Shown here piece after piece: positions 1-8,713 of a stretch of 23,561 nt of DNA (position 1 is the first letter of the stretch; each line of letters opens with the position of its first letter). Both the position numbers and the translations under genes were made by a program. The notes under the pieces were generated by a model. It saw nothing but the letters and a program-made list of their open reading frames with translations, had not been told where the DNA came from and ran no database searches. Source of the DNA: JAMOQA01 sp964582785 (lineage in GTDB: Bacteria > Acidobacteriota > Polarisedimenticolia > J045); contig CAZOTT010000037.1 of the NCBI GenBank assembly GCA_964582785.1, positions 1 to 23,561 on the forward strand. Reading direction: 5' to 3'.

Positions 1-1
1 T

Positions 2-769
2 CCCGCCGATCCGCGGCGGGTCGCCGCGATGCTGTCCGAGCTGGTCGTGCCCTCCCCGGACCCGGCCCCGGCGGCCGGGGTGCTGGTGCCCCATGCCGGC
101 TGGGTCTTCTCCGGCCGCTGCGCCGGGGAAACCCTGGGGCGGGTGGCCGTCCCGCCCACGGTGGTGCTGCTCGGTCCGAACCACACCGGGATGGGCTCCC
201 CCCTGGCGGCGGCCCCGGAGGACGCGTGGATGACCCCGGCGGGCAGGGCGATCGTCGACCGGCCGCTCCTCGAGGAGCTGGCCCGGCACGACCCGGAGGT
301 CGCGTTCGACGCCGCGGCCCACCGGCGGGAGCACTGCCTCGAGGTCGAGGTTCCCCTCCTGCTCGCCCGGCGTCCCGGCGTTCGGATCGCCCCGGTCGTC
401 GTCGGGACCGGGGACCCCGGCGCCCTCGCGCGCCTCGGGGAGGCCCTCGCGGCGACCCTCGCCGGGCGGCAGCCCCGGCCTCTCCTGCTGGTTTCTTCCG
501 ACATGACCCACTACGAGCCCGCGGAGGTGGCCCGGGCCCGGGATCTCCCCGTGCTGGAGCGGATGGCGGCCTGCGACCCGGAGGGGACCCTGGCGGCGGT
601 GGCCCGGCTCGGCACGACGATGTGCGGCGTCGCCCCCGCCGTTGCCGCGCTCCACGCCCTGCGCCGGCTCGGGTGCGGGGGGGGCGAGGTCGTCTGCTAC
701 ACCCACTCGGGGGAGGTCACCGGCGACGACCGGGAGGTGGTCGCCTACGCGGGGATGATCTTCCGTTGA
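2..769 (+). CDS. MEMO1 family protein (AmmeMemoRadiSam system protein B), 5'-truncated
   Basis: The reading frame is open from base 2, and the residues before the first in-window ATG (PADPRRVAAMLSEL) match the usual family N-terminus that follows a G-R-F-Y-P-A-D motif. The true start therefore lies left of the window and the ATG at 29 is internal. Conserved family segments are visible: VPHAGWVFSG, GPNHTG, a histidine in the HREHCLEVEVP segment, SSDMTHY, and a Cys-Gly near MCGVAP. MEMO proteins share the fold of class III extradiol dioxygenases. In prokaryotes they are often encoded with AMMECR1 and radical SAM genes, but their reaction is not firmly established. No such partner is visible here, although it could lie upstream. 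The gene ends 14 bases before lptD and probably shares its transcript. The family assignment is confident; the function is unknown. Confidence 0.9.
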   Translation, partial: PADPRRVAAMLSELVVPSPDPAPAAGVLVPHAGWVFSGRCAGETLGRVAVPPTVVLLGPNHTGMGSPLAAAPEDAWMTPAGRAIVDRPLLEELARHDPEVAFDAAAHRREHCLEVEVPLLLARRPGVRIAPVVVGTGDPGALARLGEALAATLAGRQPRPLLLVSSDMTHYEPAEVARARDLPVLERMAACDPEGTLAAVARLGTTMCGVAPAVAALHALRRLGCGGGEVVCYTHSGEVTGDDREVVAYAGMIFR

Positions 770-783
770 GGGGGAACCCGGGG

Positions 784-3264
784 ATGCGGGGAAGGGAGCG
801 CCCGCCCGGGGGGATCCCGCGTCCCCGGCTGCCCGCCGGGTTCCTGGTGGCGCTGCTGCTCGTGCTGGCCGGCGCCGTCCGGGCCGCCCCGGGGGAGGCC
901 GGGGGGGCTCCTCCCGCGGCGGCGCGGCTCGCCGGGATCGACCTGCTCCTCGCGGACGAGAGCCTCTACGAGGACGGGACGTGGATCTTTCGCGGGAACG
1001 TCGAGATCCACGCCGGACCGGTGCGCATCCTCGCCGACGAGGTGCGGGGCAGGGAGGAAGCTCCCGGGAGGGGCACCGTGGAGGCGCGCGGCAGCGTGGT
1101 CCTGGTCTTCCCGGGGGCGGTCCTGTCGGGTTCCCGCCTGGAGTGGCGGCTGGACTCCGCCACCGGGCGGATCACCGACGTGGTCGGGTACCTCGACCAG
1201 TCGGGCGCCATCCTCCGGGCGAAGGTCGTGGAGAAGATCGACGCGGACCACCTGCGGGTGGAGGACGCGGTCTTCACCACCTGCACCCAGCCGGTTCCCT
1301 ACTGGTCGTTCCGCATCCACCGGGGCACCTTTCACCTCGGCCAGTACGCCTACCTCCACTCGGTCGCCTTCCGGGCCGGGCGCGTGCCGATCTTCTGGAG
1401 CCCCTACCTGGTCTGGCCGATCAAGACCGACCGGGCGTCGGGCCTGCTCTTCCCGGAGTTCCACAGCTCGGACAAGCTCGGCGAATCCCTCTCGATCCCG
1501 TTCTACTGGGTCCTCGCCGACAACGCGGACGTCACCTTCACCCTGGACACCCACTCCCGGGTCGGTCTCGCCCTCGGCGCCGAGCTGCGGTGGCTGCCCA
1601 CCTGGAAGGGTCGGGCCCGCGGGCGGGGGTACTGGATCGACGACCGGGTCCGCCACCGGACGCGGTACAGCTTCGAGTGGAAGCAGCGGCAGCGTCTCCC
1701 CTGGGACGTGGATCTCCGGGCGGACATCCAGGTGATCTCGGACTTCGACTACGTCACCGACTACGAGACCGACCTGGTGCGGGCCGCCCTGCCCCGGACC
1801 CTCTCGACGATCGACCTGACCCGGCACTGGTCCTGGTATTCCCTCTCCCTGCGGATGCGGCGGCACAAGCAGTACTTCGTCGGCGGGATCGGGCTGGTGA
1901 AGTTCCTCACCGGCCAGGTGGTGAACGACATCCTGCCCGAGCTGGAATGGCGGGCGCGCAACCACCGCCTCGGCCGGTCCCCGTTCTTCCTTTCCTTCGA
2001 GGGCTCGATCGTCCGCTTCCGGAAGAAGATCCTGGTGCCCCCGGAAGGGCGCTTCGGGGTGGGCAGCGAGGACGACCTGGTCACCCGGAGGGACGATGCC
2101 TGGACGCGCCTCGACTTCGCGCCGCGGCTGACGGTGCCCCTGCTCCGGTCCCCGTGGGCGGACCTCTCCCTGCGGGCCGGCTGGCGGGGAACCTGGTACT
2201 CGGCCCGCCGGGATCCCGACGACCCGGAGGCGATCACCTCGCGGGGCCTCGGCCGCGTCCTCTGGAACGCCGGGCTGAGCTTCAGCGGGCCGCGCTTCCA
2301 GCGGATCTACGCCACTCCCGGCTGGGAGTACACCCCCCGGCTCAAGCACGTGATCGAGCCGTTCCTGGTCTACTCCTGGCGTCCCGCCGCCGGAATCCGC
2401 CCGGGAGAGATCCCGGTCGTCGACGAGGTGGACACCGTGCCGGGACGCCTCTCCGACGTGACCTACGGGATCCGCCAGCGGCTGTACGCCCTGCGGCCCC
2501 CCCGCTCCGGCCGGGTGGTCGGGATCGCCACCGTCCGGGAGACCAGCTTCGACGAGATCGAGAAGGAGCAGGAGCGGGACCGGAAGCTGAAGGAGGAGCG
2601 GGGCCGGGAACCGGGGCTCGCGGAGCAGATCGCGGTGGAGAACAGGCTCGGCCCGGTGGAGGTCGCCAGCCTCGAGATCTACCAGAGCTACTCCTTCGTC
2701 CGGGACCTGAACCGGGTCTGGGCCGTGCTGGTCGATCCCCTGACCGGGGAGGTGGAGAAGGATCCGCGGACCGGCCGCCCCCGCACCGTCCTGGCGGGCA
2801 CCCGCTCCGTGTCCCCGGTGACCGTCCGCCTCCGGTTCAATCCCGACGAGGAGCACGTGGTCACGGCCGGCTACGTGTTCGACCCGGCCAACTCGGTCCT
2901 GACGGAGACGTCGGTCTCGGCCCTCTTCCGGCTGGCCCGGGGGGGGTACTTCAACGGCACCTGGTACCGCCGCCGGCCCGCGAACCCGGCATTCGCCGAC
3001 CCGACCAGCTTCCTGCGGGCCCGCTGCGGGATGATCGCGCCCTCCCGCCGGTTCGGCCTCGAGGTGGACTGGGACTACGACCTGGCGGCGGGCAGCCTGG
3101 ACCACCAGGGGTACCGGGTGCGCTACGCCACCCAGTGCTGCACCTTCCGCCTGGGCTACGACCGCCGGGACTTCGTGCACAACTCCCGCCGGGAGTTCAT
3201 GCTGACGGTGGACCTGTCCGGGATCGGGCGCCTGCTCGACCTCCGCCAGTCCCGGCACCGGTGA
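784..3264 (+). CDS. lptD: LPS-assembly protein LptD (outer-membrane LPS translocon)
   Basis: LptD with the lipoprotein LptE inserts lipopolysaccharide into the outer leaflet of the outer membrane. The ATG at 784 follows a GAGGGGGA-type ribosome site and opens a signal peptide of about 35 residues ending near AVRAA, so longer in-frame upstream starts are unlikely. Residues about 50-140 resemble the periplasmic OstA/LptA-like jellyroll (FRGNVEI, ADEV, GSVVLVFPG). They are followed by the family segment CTQPVPYWSFRI and the PYLVWPI...SGLLFPEF region that leads into the beta-barrel. The C-terminus has the family's tandem cysteines (785-786). The protein is 826 aa, near the usual size. Mature cysteines are 167, 748, 785 and 786; no counterpart of the extreme N-terminal cysteine of the E. 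coli protein is seen. A highly charged segment (about 590-620) interrupts the barrel region. Confidence 0.95.
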   Translation: MRGRERPPGGIPRPRLPAGFLVALLLVLAGAVRAAPGEAGGAPPAAARLAGIDLLLADESLYEDGTWIFRGNVEIHAGPVRILADEVRGREEAPGRGTVEARGSVVLVFPGAVLSGSRLEWRLDSATGRITDVVGYLDQSGAILRAKVVEKIDADHLRVEDAVFTTCTQPVPYWSFRIHRGTFHLGQYAYLHSVAFRAGRVPIFWSPYLVWPIKTDRASGLLFPEFHSSDKLGESLSIPFYWVLADNADVTFTLDTHSRVGLALGAELRWLPTWKGRARGRGYWIDDRVRHRTRYSFEWKQRQRLPWDVDLRADIQVISDFDYVTDYETDLVRAALPRTLSTIDLTRHWSWYSLSLRMRRHKQYFVGGIGLVKFLTGQVVNDILPELEWRARNHRLGRSPFFLSFEGSIVRFRKKILVPPEGRFGVGSEDDLVTRRDDAWTRLDFAPRLTVPLLRSPWADLSLRAGWRGTWYSARRDPDDPEAITSRGLGRVLWNAGLSFSGPRFQRIYATPGWEYTPRLKHVIEPFLVYSWRPAAGIRPGEIPVVDEVDTVPGRLSDVTYGIRQRLYALRPPRSGRVVGIATVRETSFDEIEKEQERDRKLKEERGREPGLAEQIAVENRLGPVEVASLEIYQSYSFVRDLNRVWAVLVDPLTGEVEKDPRTGRPRTVLAGTRSVSPVTVRLRFNPDEEHVVTAGYVFDPANSVLTETSVSALFRLARGGYFNGTWYRRRPANPAFADPTSFLRARCGMIAPSRRFGLEVDWDYDLAAGSLDHQGYRVRYATQCCTFRLGYDRRDFVHNSRREFMLTVDLSGIGRLLDLRQSRHR

Positions 3265-3289
3265 GGCGGATGGAGTATCCTCCCGCCCC

Positions 3290-4165
3290 ATGAGCGGTCC
3301 GGGAGCGGAGCGGCTCGACGTGCGTCCCCTCGTGCTCGGTTCGGGGGGGCTGGTCGGCAGCGCGGTGGCGGCGCTGCTCGAGCAGCGGTATCCCCACACC
3401 GTGGCGGCCACGCGGGCGGAACTCGACATCACCGACCGCTGGCGGATCGAGGCGGAGCTCGAGCGCCTGCGCCCGACGGTCGTGGTCAACTGCGCGGCGA
3501 TCGCCGACCTGGAGGCCTGCCAGGCGGACCCGGAGCGGGCCCACCGGGTGAACGCCGAGGGTCCCGCGAACCTGGCCCGGGCCTGCCGCAACAGCGGCGT
3601 CCGTCTCGTCCACCTCTCCACCGACTACGTGTTCGACGGCCGCAGGGAGGGGGAGTACGTCGAGGACGACCCGCCGGCCCCCCTCGGCGTCTACGGCAGG
3701 ACCAAGCTGCTGGGCGAGATGGGCGTCCTCGAGGAGCTCGCCGACGCCGTCGTGCTCCGGGTCTCGTTCGTCCACGGTCCGGGCCGCCCCACGTTCCTCG
3801 ACCGGGTGGCGGAAGACCTGCGGGCCGGGCGGACGGTGCGGGCCGTGGATGGCTGGCGGACCCGCCCCACCTTCAGCACCGAGATCGCCCGGGCCGTCGA
3901 GCGCCTGCTGGACGGGGAGGTGACCGGGGTCCTGCACTTCGCCAACCGGCCGCCGGCGACCCGGCTCGAGTTCGCCCGGGAGGTGGCCCGGCTCCTCGGC
4001 GCGGACCCGGGCCTCGTGGTGCCCGTGGAGGCCGCGGCCCTCCGGCTCCGCGCGCCGCGGCCGCCCCGGTCGGTCCTCTCCACGGCGCTCTGGGAACGCA
4101 CCTTCGGCGAGCAGCCGGCGGACTGGCGGTTTCTCGCCCGGGAGTACCTGGGAGGTGGGCGGTGA
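3290..4165 (+). CDS. RmlD-like extended short-chain dehydrogenase/reductase (dTDP-4-dehydrorhamnose reductase family)
   Basis: This is a 291-aa NAD(P)-dependent sugar-nucleotide reductase of the RmlD type. It shows the glycine-rich nucleotide motif GSGGLVGSAV (about residues 17-26), LDITD, VVNCAA, the RmlD signature STDYVFDG, and the catalytic YxxxK as YGRTK with Tyr135. Family members reduce dTDP-4-keto-6-deoxymannose to dTDP-L-rhamnose or act on related substrates such as the MAT2B-like proteins. No rmlABC partners are in the window, so the substrate is open. The start has no good Shine-Dalgarno sequence within 10 bases; the only GGAG is 14 bases away. A TAT-containing segment just upstream leaves room for a weak leaderless promoter. 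The gene overlaps the next by four bases, indicating translational coupling. Confidence 0.85.
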   Translation: MSGPGAERLDVRPLVLGSGGLVGSAVAALLEQRYPHTVAATRAELDITDRWRIEAELERLRPTVVVNCAAIADLEACQADPERAHRVNAEGPANLARACRNSGVRLVHLSTDYVFDGRREGEYVEDDPPAPLGVYGRTKLLGEMGVLEELADAVVLRVSFVHGPGRPTFLDRVAEDLRAGRTVRAVDGWRTRPTFSTEIARAVERLLDGEVTGVLHFANRPPATRLEFAREVARLLGADPGLVVPVEAAALRLRAPRPPRSVLSTALWERTFGEQPADWRFLAREYLGGGR

Positions 4166-5160
4166 GGGTGCTCCTGACCGGGGGGACCGGCTTCCTGGGC
4201 GAGCGGGTCGCCGCCGCCCTGCGGTCCGCCGGGCACCACGTGGTCGCGCTGGCCCGGGACCCGGACCGGGCCCCGCGGGACGTCGAGGTCGTGCGGGGCG
4301 ACCTGCTGGACGGCGAGAGCCTGGCCCGGGCGGTGCGGGGGGTGGAGGCGGTGGTCCACCTGGCGGCGCTGGTCCGCCGCTGGGTCCGGGACCGGTCCCT
4401 GTTCGACCGGGTCAACGTGGACGCCTCCCTGCGGCTCCTCGATCTCGCCCTCGCGGCGGGGGCCTCCCGCTTCGTGTACTGCTCGTCGTTCATGGCCCTC
4501 GGCCCCACCGACGGGTTCACCGGCGACGAGGAGACGGAACATCCCGGGGACCCGCGGAACGACTACGAGCGGACGAAGCTGGCGGCGGACCGGCGCATGC
4601 GGCAGCGGCAGGCGGCGGGCGACCCGGTGGTGATCCTCTACCCGGGCGTCGTCTACGGGCCCGGCCGGATGACGGACGGCAACATCCTGGCGGGGGTCGC
4701 CCGGGACCTGCTGGCGGGCAGGCTGCCGGGAACGATCGGCCCCGGGGACCGCCGCCAGTGCCTCGCCTTCGTCGAGGACGTGGCGCGGGGGTTCTCCCTG
4801 GCCCTCGCCCGGGCGCCGGCGGGATCCCGGTACGTGCTCGGGGGAGAGAACCTGACCGTGCGGGAGGCGCTGGAGATCATGGCGGCGGCGGGGGGGGTCC
4901 CGGTCCCGGGGCGCAGGATCCCCTACGGCCTGGCGAAGGTCCTCGGGCGGTTCTTCCGCTGGCGGGCGGTCCTCACCGGGATCGAGCCGATGCTGACCGA
5001 CGAGGAGGTCGAGGTGTACCGCCACGAGTGGGCCTACTCCTCCGCCCGGGCGGAGCGGGAACTGGGGTACGCGATCACGCCCGCCCGGGAGGGACTCCCG
5101 CGGATGGTGCGCTGGCTGCTGGACGAGGGGATCGCCCGCCCCCGGCGCCGGGGGGAGTGA
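4162..5160 (+). CDS. NAD-dependent epimerase/dehydratase family protein
   Basis: This 332-aa extended SDR has the nucleotide-binding motif TGGTGFLG at residues 6-13, GDLLD, VVHLAAL, YCSSFMALG and the catalytic YERTK with Tyr135. Overall similarity by eye is to the epimerase/3-beta-hydroxysteroid dehydrogenase/HpnA-like group rather than to UDP-glucose 4-epimerase. Substrates in that group include sugar nucleotides, steroids and hopanoid-linked sugars, so the substrate cannot be named. The start is GTG at 4162, overlapping the previous stop codon in GTGA, with GGGAGG about seven bases upstream. The gene ends eight bases before the kinase-like membrane protein, so it belongs to the same operon. 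A role in modifying an isoprenoid or envelope glycan is inferred only from neighbours. Confidence 0.8.
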   Translation: MRVLLTGGTGFLGERVAAALRSAGHHVVALARDPDRAPRDVEVVRGDLLDGESLARAVRGVEAVVHLAALVRRWVRDRSLFDRVNVDASLRLLDLALAAGASRFVYCSSFMALGPTDGFTGDEETEHPGDPRNDYERTKLAADRRMRQRQAAGDPVVILYPGVVYGPGRMTDGNILAGVARDLLAGRLPGTIGPGDRRQCLAFVEDVARGFSLALARAPAGSRYVLGGENLTVREALEIMAAAGGVPVPGRRIPYGLAKVLGRFFRWRAVLTGIEPMLTDEEVEVYRHEWAYSSARAERELGYAITPAREGLPRMVRWLLDEGIARPRRRGE

Positions 5161-5168
5161 GGGCCGCG

Positions 5169-6527
5169 ATGGCGGGGAAGGGGAGGGAACTCGCCCGCAA
5201 GGGGCTGCACGTGGCGATGGGCGGGTTCGCCTTCGCCCTCGCGTACCTTGCCTGGTGGCAGGCCGCGCTGCTGGCGGCCCTCGCCCTGCTGCACAACCTG
5301 TTCCTCCTGCCCCGCTACGGGGCGCGCGCCGTCTTCCGGGACGGGGCGCTCGCCCGCGGGATCGACTGGGGGATCGTCTTCTACCCGGCGACGGTGCTCG
5401 TTCTCGTGCTGGTGTTCCGCCACCGGCTCGAGATCGCCGCCGCGGCGTGGGCCTGGCTCGCCTTCGGGGACGGGGTCGCCACGGTCACCGGGATCCTCCT
5501 GGGGCGGGCCACCGGCGCCCTTCCCTGGAACCGGCAGAAGTCCTGGGCGGGACTCGCCGGCTTCCTCCTCGCCGGGCTCCCGGCCGGTGTCCTGCTCTGG
5601 TGCTGGACCCGTCCGGAGCCGTTTCCGCCGGCCGCCCTTCCCGCCCTGCTCGCCGTCGGCGTCGCCGTGGCGATCCTCGAGAGCCTGCCCCTCGGGATCG
5701 ATGACAACCTGGTCGTGGGGCTCGGGGGCGGTGCCCTGCTCGCACTCGCCCTCGCCGTGACCCCCGCCCGCCTGGTACCGGCGCCCGGCGCCCTGGTCCT
5801 CGCCGTGGCGGTCAACGTCGCGGTGGGGGTCCTGGCCCGCCTGGCGGGGGCGGTGGACGGGCCGGGGCTGGTCCACGGAGCGGTCCTCGGCACGTGCCTG
5901 TGGGCCTGGGGCGGGCCCGGGGCCTTCGTCCTCCTGCTGCTGTTCTTCGTCCTGGGGACCGGGGCGACGAGGGTGGGATGGAAGACGAAGGAGCGGGAGG
6001 GAACCGCCCAGGAGGGAGGCGGCAGGCGGGGGGCGAAGCACGCCTGGGCCAACGCCGGGGGGCCCGCCCTCTTCGCCTGCCTCGCCGCGGGGAGCGGGGA
6101 TCCGGGACTCTGGATCCTCGCCCTGGTCGCGGCCCTCGCCACGGCGACCGCCGACACCCTCGGCTCGGAGGTGGGCCAGGCGTTCGGACGCCGGACCTTC
6201 CTCGTGACGACGTTCCGGCCGGTTCCCCGCGGTACCGACGGCGCGGTCAGCCTGGAGGGGACCCTGGCCGGGATCGCCGGCGCCGCCCTGGTGGGCCTGG
6301 CCGGCCTGGGCCTGGACCGGGCCGGGTGGCTCGGGAACGGTCCGGGACTGCTCCGCGGCGTGGACGTGGCGGTCGTCGTCGCCGCCGCCTTCCTCGGCAC
6401 GACCCTCGAGAGCGTTCTCGGGGCGACCCTGGAGCGGGCCCGGGCGATCGACAACGAGGCGCAGAACTTCCTCAACACCCTGGCGGGGGGCCTGCTCGCC
6501 GTGCTCCTCCGCCGGGGCATCGGCTGA
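5169..6527 (+). CDS. Fused SEC59/VTE5-like polyprenol (phytol) kinase and DUF92/VTE6-like domain, membrane protein
   Basis: This 452-aa polytopic membrane protein has two domains. Residues 1 to about 215 resemble the dolichol/phytol kinase (SEC59/VTE5) family: RKGLHVAMG at the start, FGDGVATVTGILLGR, LPWNRQKSWAGLAGF and ESLPLGIDDN, set among hydrophobic helices. Residues about 215-452 resemble DUF92 (TMEM19/VTE6): GHAxWAN-like HAWANAGGP, DTLGSEVGQAFG, RPVPRGTDGAVSLEGTLAG and LGATLERARAIDNEAQNFLNT. In plants VTE5 phosphorylates phytol and VTE6 phosphorylates phytyl phosphate to the diphosphate, so the fusion would carry out both steps; this is inferred by homology. The ATG at 5169 follows GTGAGGG. 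The next gene, ten bases downstream, is a UbiA prenyltransferase, the expected user of the product. Domain recognition is good, but the substrate is uncertain (phytol, geranylgeraniol, farnesol or another polyprenol). Confidence 0.82.
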   Translation: MAGKGRELARKGLHVAMGGFAFALAYLAWWQAALLAALALLHNLFLLPRYGARAVFRDGALARGIDWGIVFYPATVLVLVLVFRHRLEIAAAAWAWLAFGDGVATVTGILLGRATGALPWNRQKSWAGLAGFLLAGLPAGVLLWCWTRPEPFPPAALPALLAVGVAVAILESLPLGIDDNLVVGLGGGALLALALAVTPARLVPAPGALVLAVAVNVAVGVLARLAGAVDGPGLVHGAVLGTCLWAWGGPGAFVLLLLFFVLGTGATRVGWKTKEREGTAQEGGGRRGAKHAWANAGGPALFACLAAGSGDPGLWILALVAALATATADTLGSEVGQAFGRRTFLVTTFRPVPRGTDGAVSLEGTLAGIAGAALVGLAGLGLDRAGWLGNGPGLLRGVDVAVVVAAAFLGTTLESVLGATLERARAIDNEAQNFLNTLAGGLLAVLLRRGIG

Positions 6528-6537
6528 GGGGGGGACG

Positions 6538-7593
<1,056 letters not shown>

Positions 7594-7602
7594 CCCCGCG
7601 GT

Positions 7603-7631
7603 TTGACCCGGCCGCTCCCGTTCCCCAGATT
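7603..7631 (+). promoter_or_regulatory. Sigma-70-type promoter before the small gene at 7666
   Basis: TTGACC (7603-7608) and CAGATT (7626-7631) are separated by 17 bases, ten bases after the UbiA stop codon. The predicted transcript would start near 7638 and leave a leader of about 28 bases. The -10 is not canonical but fits the AGNNT ending shared by other promoters in this window. Confidence 0.5.
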
Positions 7632-7665
7632 GGCCCGTGGGGAGACCGGGGAACGGGGTGGATCG

Positions 7666-7920
7666 ATGGGTGTCGTCGTGGCGTTTCCGCGCTGGCAGGT
7701 GATCACCCGGGACGAGGGGACCGCTCCCGGGGACCCGGTGGCCGTCGTCGACCCCGCCGGGGCCCGGCACCCGGTCCTCGAGGTGCTGCGCCGGCGCCTG
7801 CTCGCCACTCCCGACCCGGCCGACCGGTTCCTGCACGAGGTGCTCGTGCGGACGGATGCCGGGCGGCTGCTCCTGCGGTGGCGGGAAGGGGACGACCACT
7901 GGGAGGTGGTCCCCCTGTGA
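7666..7920 (+). CDS. Small uncharacterised protein (84 aa)
   Basis: No family is recognised. ATG at 7666 is preferred because the in-frame TTG at 7603 is the likely -35 box of the promoter; GGGGTGG stands about four bases upstream of the ATG. The product begins GVVVAFPRWQV and contains a D-P-A-G-A-R-H turn, a charged middle (LEVLRRRLLATPDPADRF) and a C-terminal RWREGDDHWEVVPL. It looks soluble, without a signal peptide or membrane segment. The alternating short beta-like stretches suggest a small beta-rich fold. It faces the minus-strand gene ending at 7943, and no clear terminator lies in the 22-base gap. Reality is supported by the promoter, the frame's codon pattern and the tight fit between neighbours. 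Confidence 0.6.
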   Translation: MGVVVAFPRWQVITRDEGTAPGDPVAVVDPAGARHPVLEVLRRRLLATPDPADRFLHEVLVRTDAGRLLLRWREGDDHWEVVPL

Positions 7921-7942
7921 GGCCGTCCCCCTCCCGGGATTC

Positions 7943-8713
7943 CTAGTTCTCTCCCCAGGCCAGGTCCCGGACCCGTCCCTCCCCGTCGACCACGAGGCGG
8001 CCGGCCAGGGCGCCGTCCCGGAAGCGGAAGACGCGGGTGCCGCCTTCCCCCGGCGAGACGCCGAGGAGGGTTCCAGCCCGGCCGAGCCTCGCGATCGGCG
8101 AACGCTCCCCTCCCTCGACCACCAGCTCGAGCCGGGGATGCCCGGCGGGGCCGCGGAGGACCAGGGCGGCCACCCGCCCCCCGGGAAGGAGGGTGACGAG
8201 GCGGGCCCGGCCGGCCGGACCGACGACGCGGCGCCGGCCGACCACGCTCCCGTCGGCGGCGAGGCGTACCGCGCGGAGCGAGGCCCGTCCCCCGTCCCGG
8301 TGCACCCAGGTCATCTGGACCGCGGTGCCCTCCCGCAGGAGGACCGGCTCCTCGTCCCGTTCCCCGTTGCGCGTCACCCGGACGGACCGGCCCGCCCCGT
8401 CCTCCCCGAGGATGGCGGCGACGATCTCGGTGTCGTGCCCGTCCCAGGCCGGCCAGGCGAGGAGGACTCCCCGTTCCAGGGGGAGGGCGGCGGCTGCCAT
8501 CGCCTTTTCCCGGTCGTTCTTCGGGGCGATCCGCACCGCCACCCCGCCCCCGGGCCACGGCCCGCCGGCATCGCCGCCGTTGCCGCCGCCCGCCAGGTCC
8601 CAGGCGGTCTCGGGCGGGTCCAGGTACCAGCCGTCGGTACTCGACTGGGCCGCCGCCGGGAGGGCGGCGAGGGCCAGGCCGAGCAGGAGCACGAGGATCC
8701 TGTGCGCGTTCAT
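7943..8713 (-). CDS. Exported protein of unknown function
   Basis: This 256-aa protein starts at the ATG at 8713, which is preceded by an almost perfect GGAGGTGA four bases away. It opens with a clear Sec signal peptide: basic N-terminus, hydrophobic core LVLLLGLALAAL and an AAA|Q cleavage site near residue 22. The mature part begins with a Gly-rich stretch and then alternates short beta-like segments (VRIAPKN, GVLLAWPAWDG, RVAALVLRG, TRVFRFRDG, GRLVVDGEG), perhaps a propeller-like or sandwich fold. No catalytic motif is recognised. Its start overlaps the stop of the HTH/TPR regulator by four bases (ATGA), so the two are translationally coupled and probably function together. The function is unknown. 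Confidence 0.75.
   Translation of the reverse strand: MNAHRILVLLLGLALAALPAAAQSSTDGWYLDPPETAWDLAGGGNGGDAGGPWPGGGVAVRIAPKNDREKAMAAAALPLERGVLLAWPAWDGHDTEIVAAILGEDGAGRSVRVTRNGERDEEPVLLREGTAVQMTWVHRDGGRASLRAVRLAADGSVVGRRRVVGPAGRARLVTLLPGGRVAALVLRGPAGHPRLELVVEGGERSPIARLGRAGTLLGVSPGEGGTRVFRFRDGALAGRLVVDGEGRVRDLAWGEN

Noticed and set aside
226..783. In-frame extension of lptD upstream of 784
   Set aside because: It would overlap the MEMO gene entirely, reads as low-complexity Arg/Pro/Gly, and would bury the signal peptide that starts at 784.
3250..3289. Leaderless promoter before the RmlD-like gene
   Set aside because: A GAGTAT or TATCCT element is at the right distance from the ATG, but no -35 can be matched, so it is not annotated.
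745..3621. Long open frame on the minus strand (958 codons) opposite lptD and rmlD-like gene
   Set aside because: It is Pro/Gly/Arg-rich composition without any recognisable domain, lies opposite two well-supported genes, and such antisense frames are common in very G+C-rich DNA.
7603..7665. TTG start at 7603 for the small gene
   Set aside because: The TTG is part of a well-placed -35 element, has no ribosome site, and ATG at 7666 fits better.
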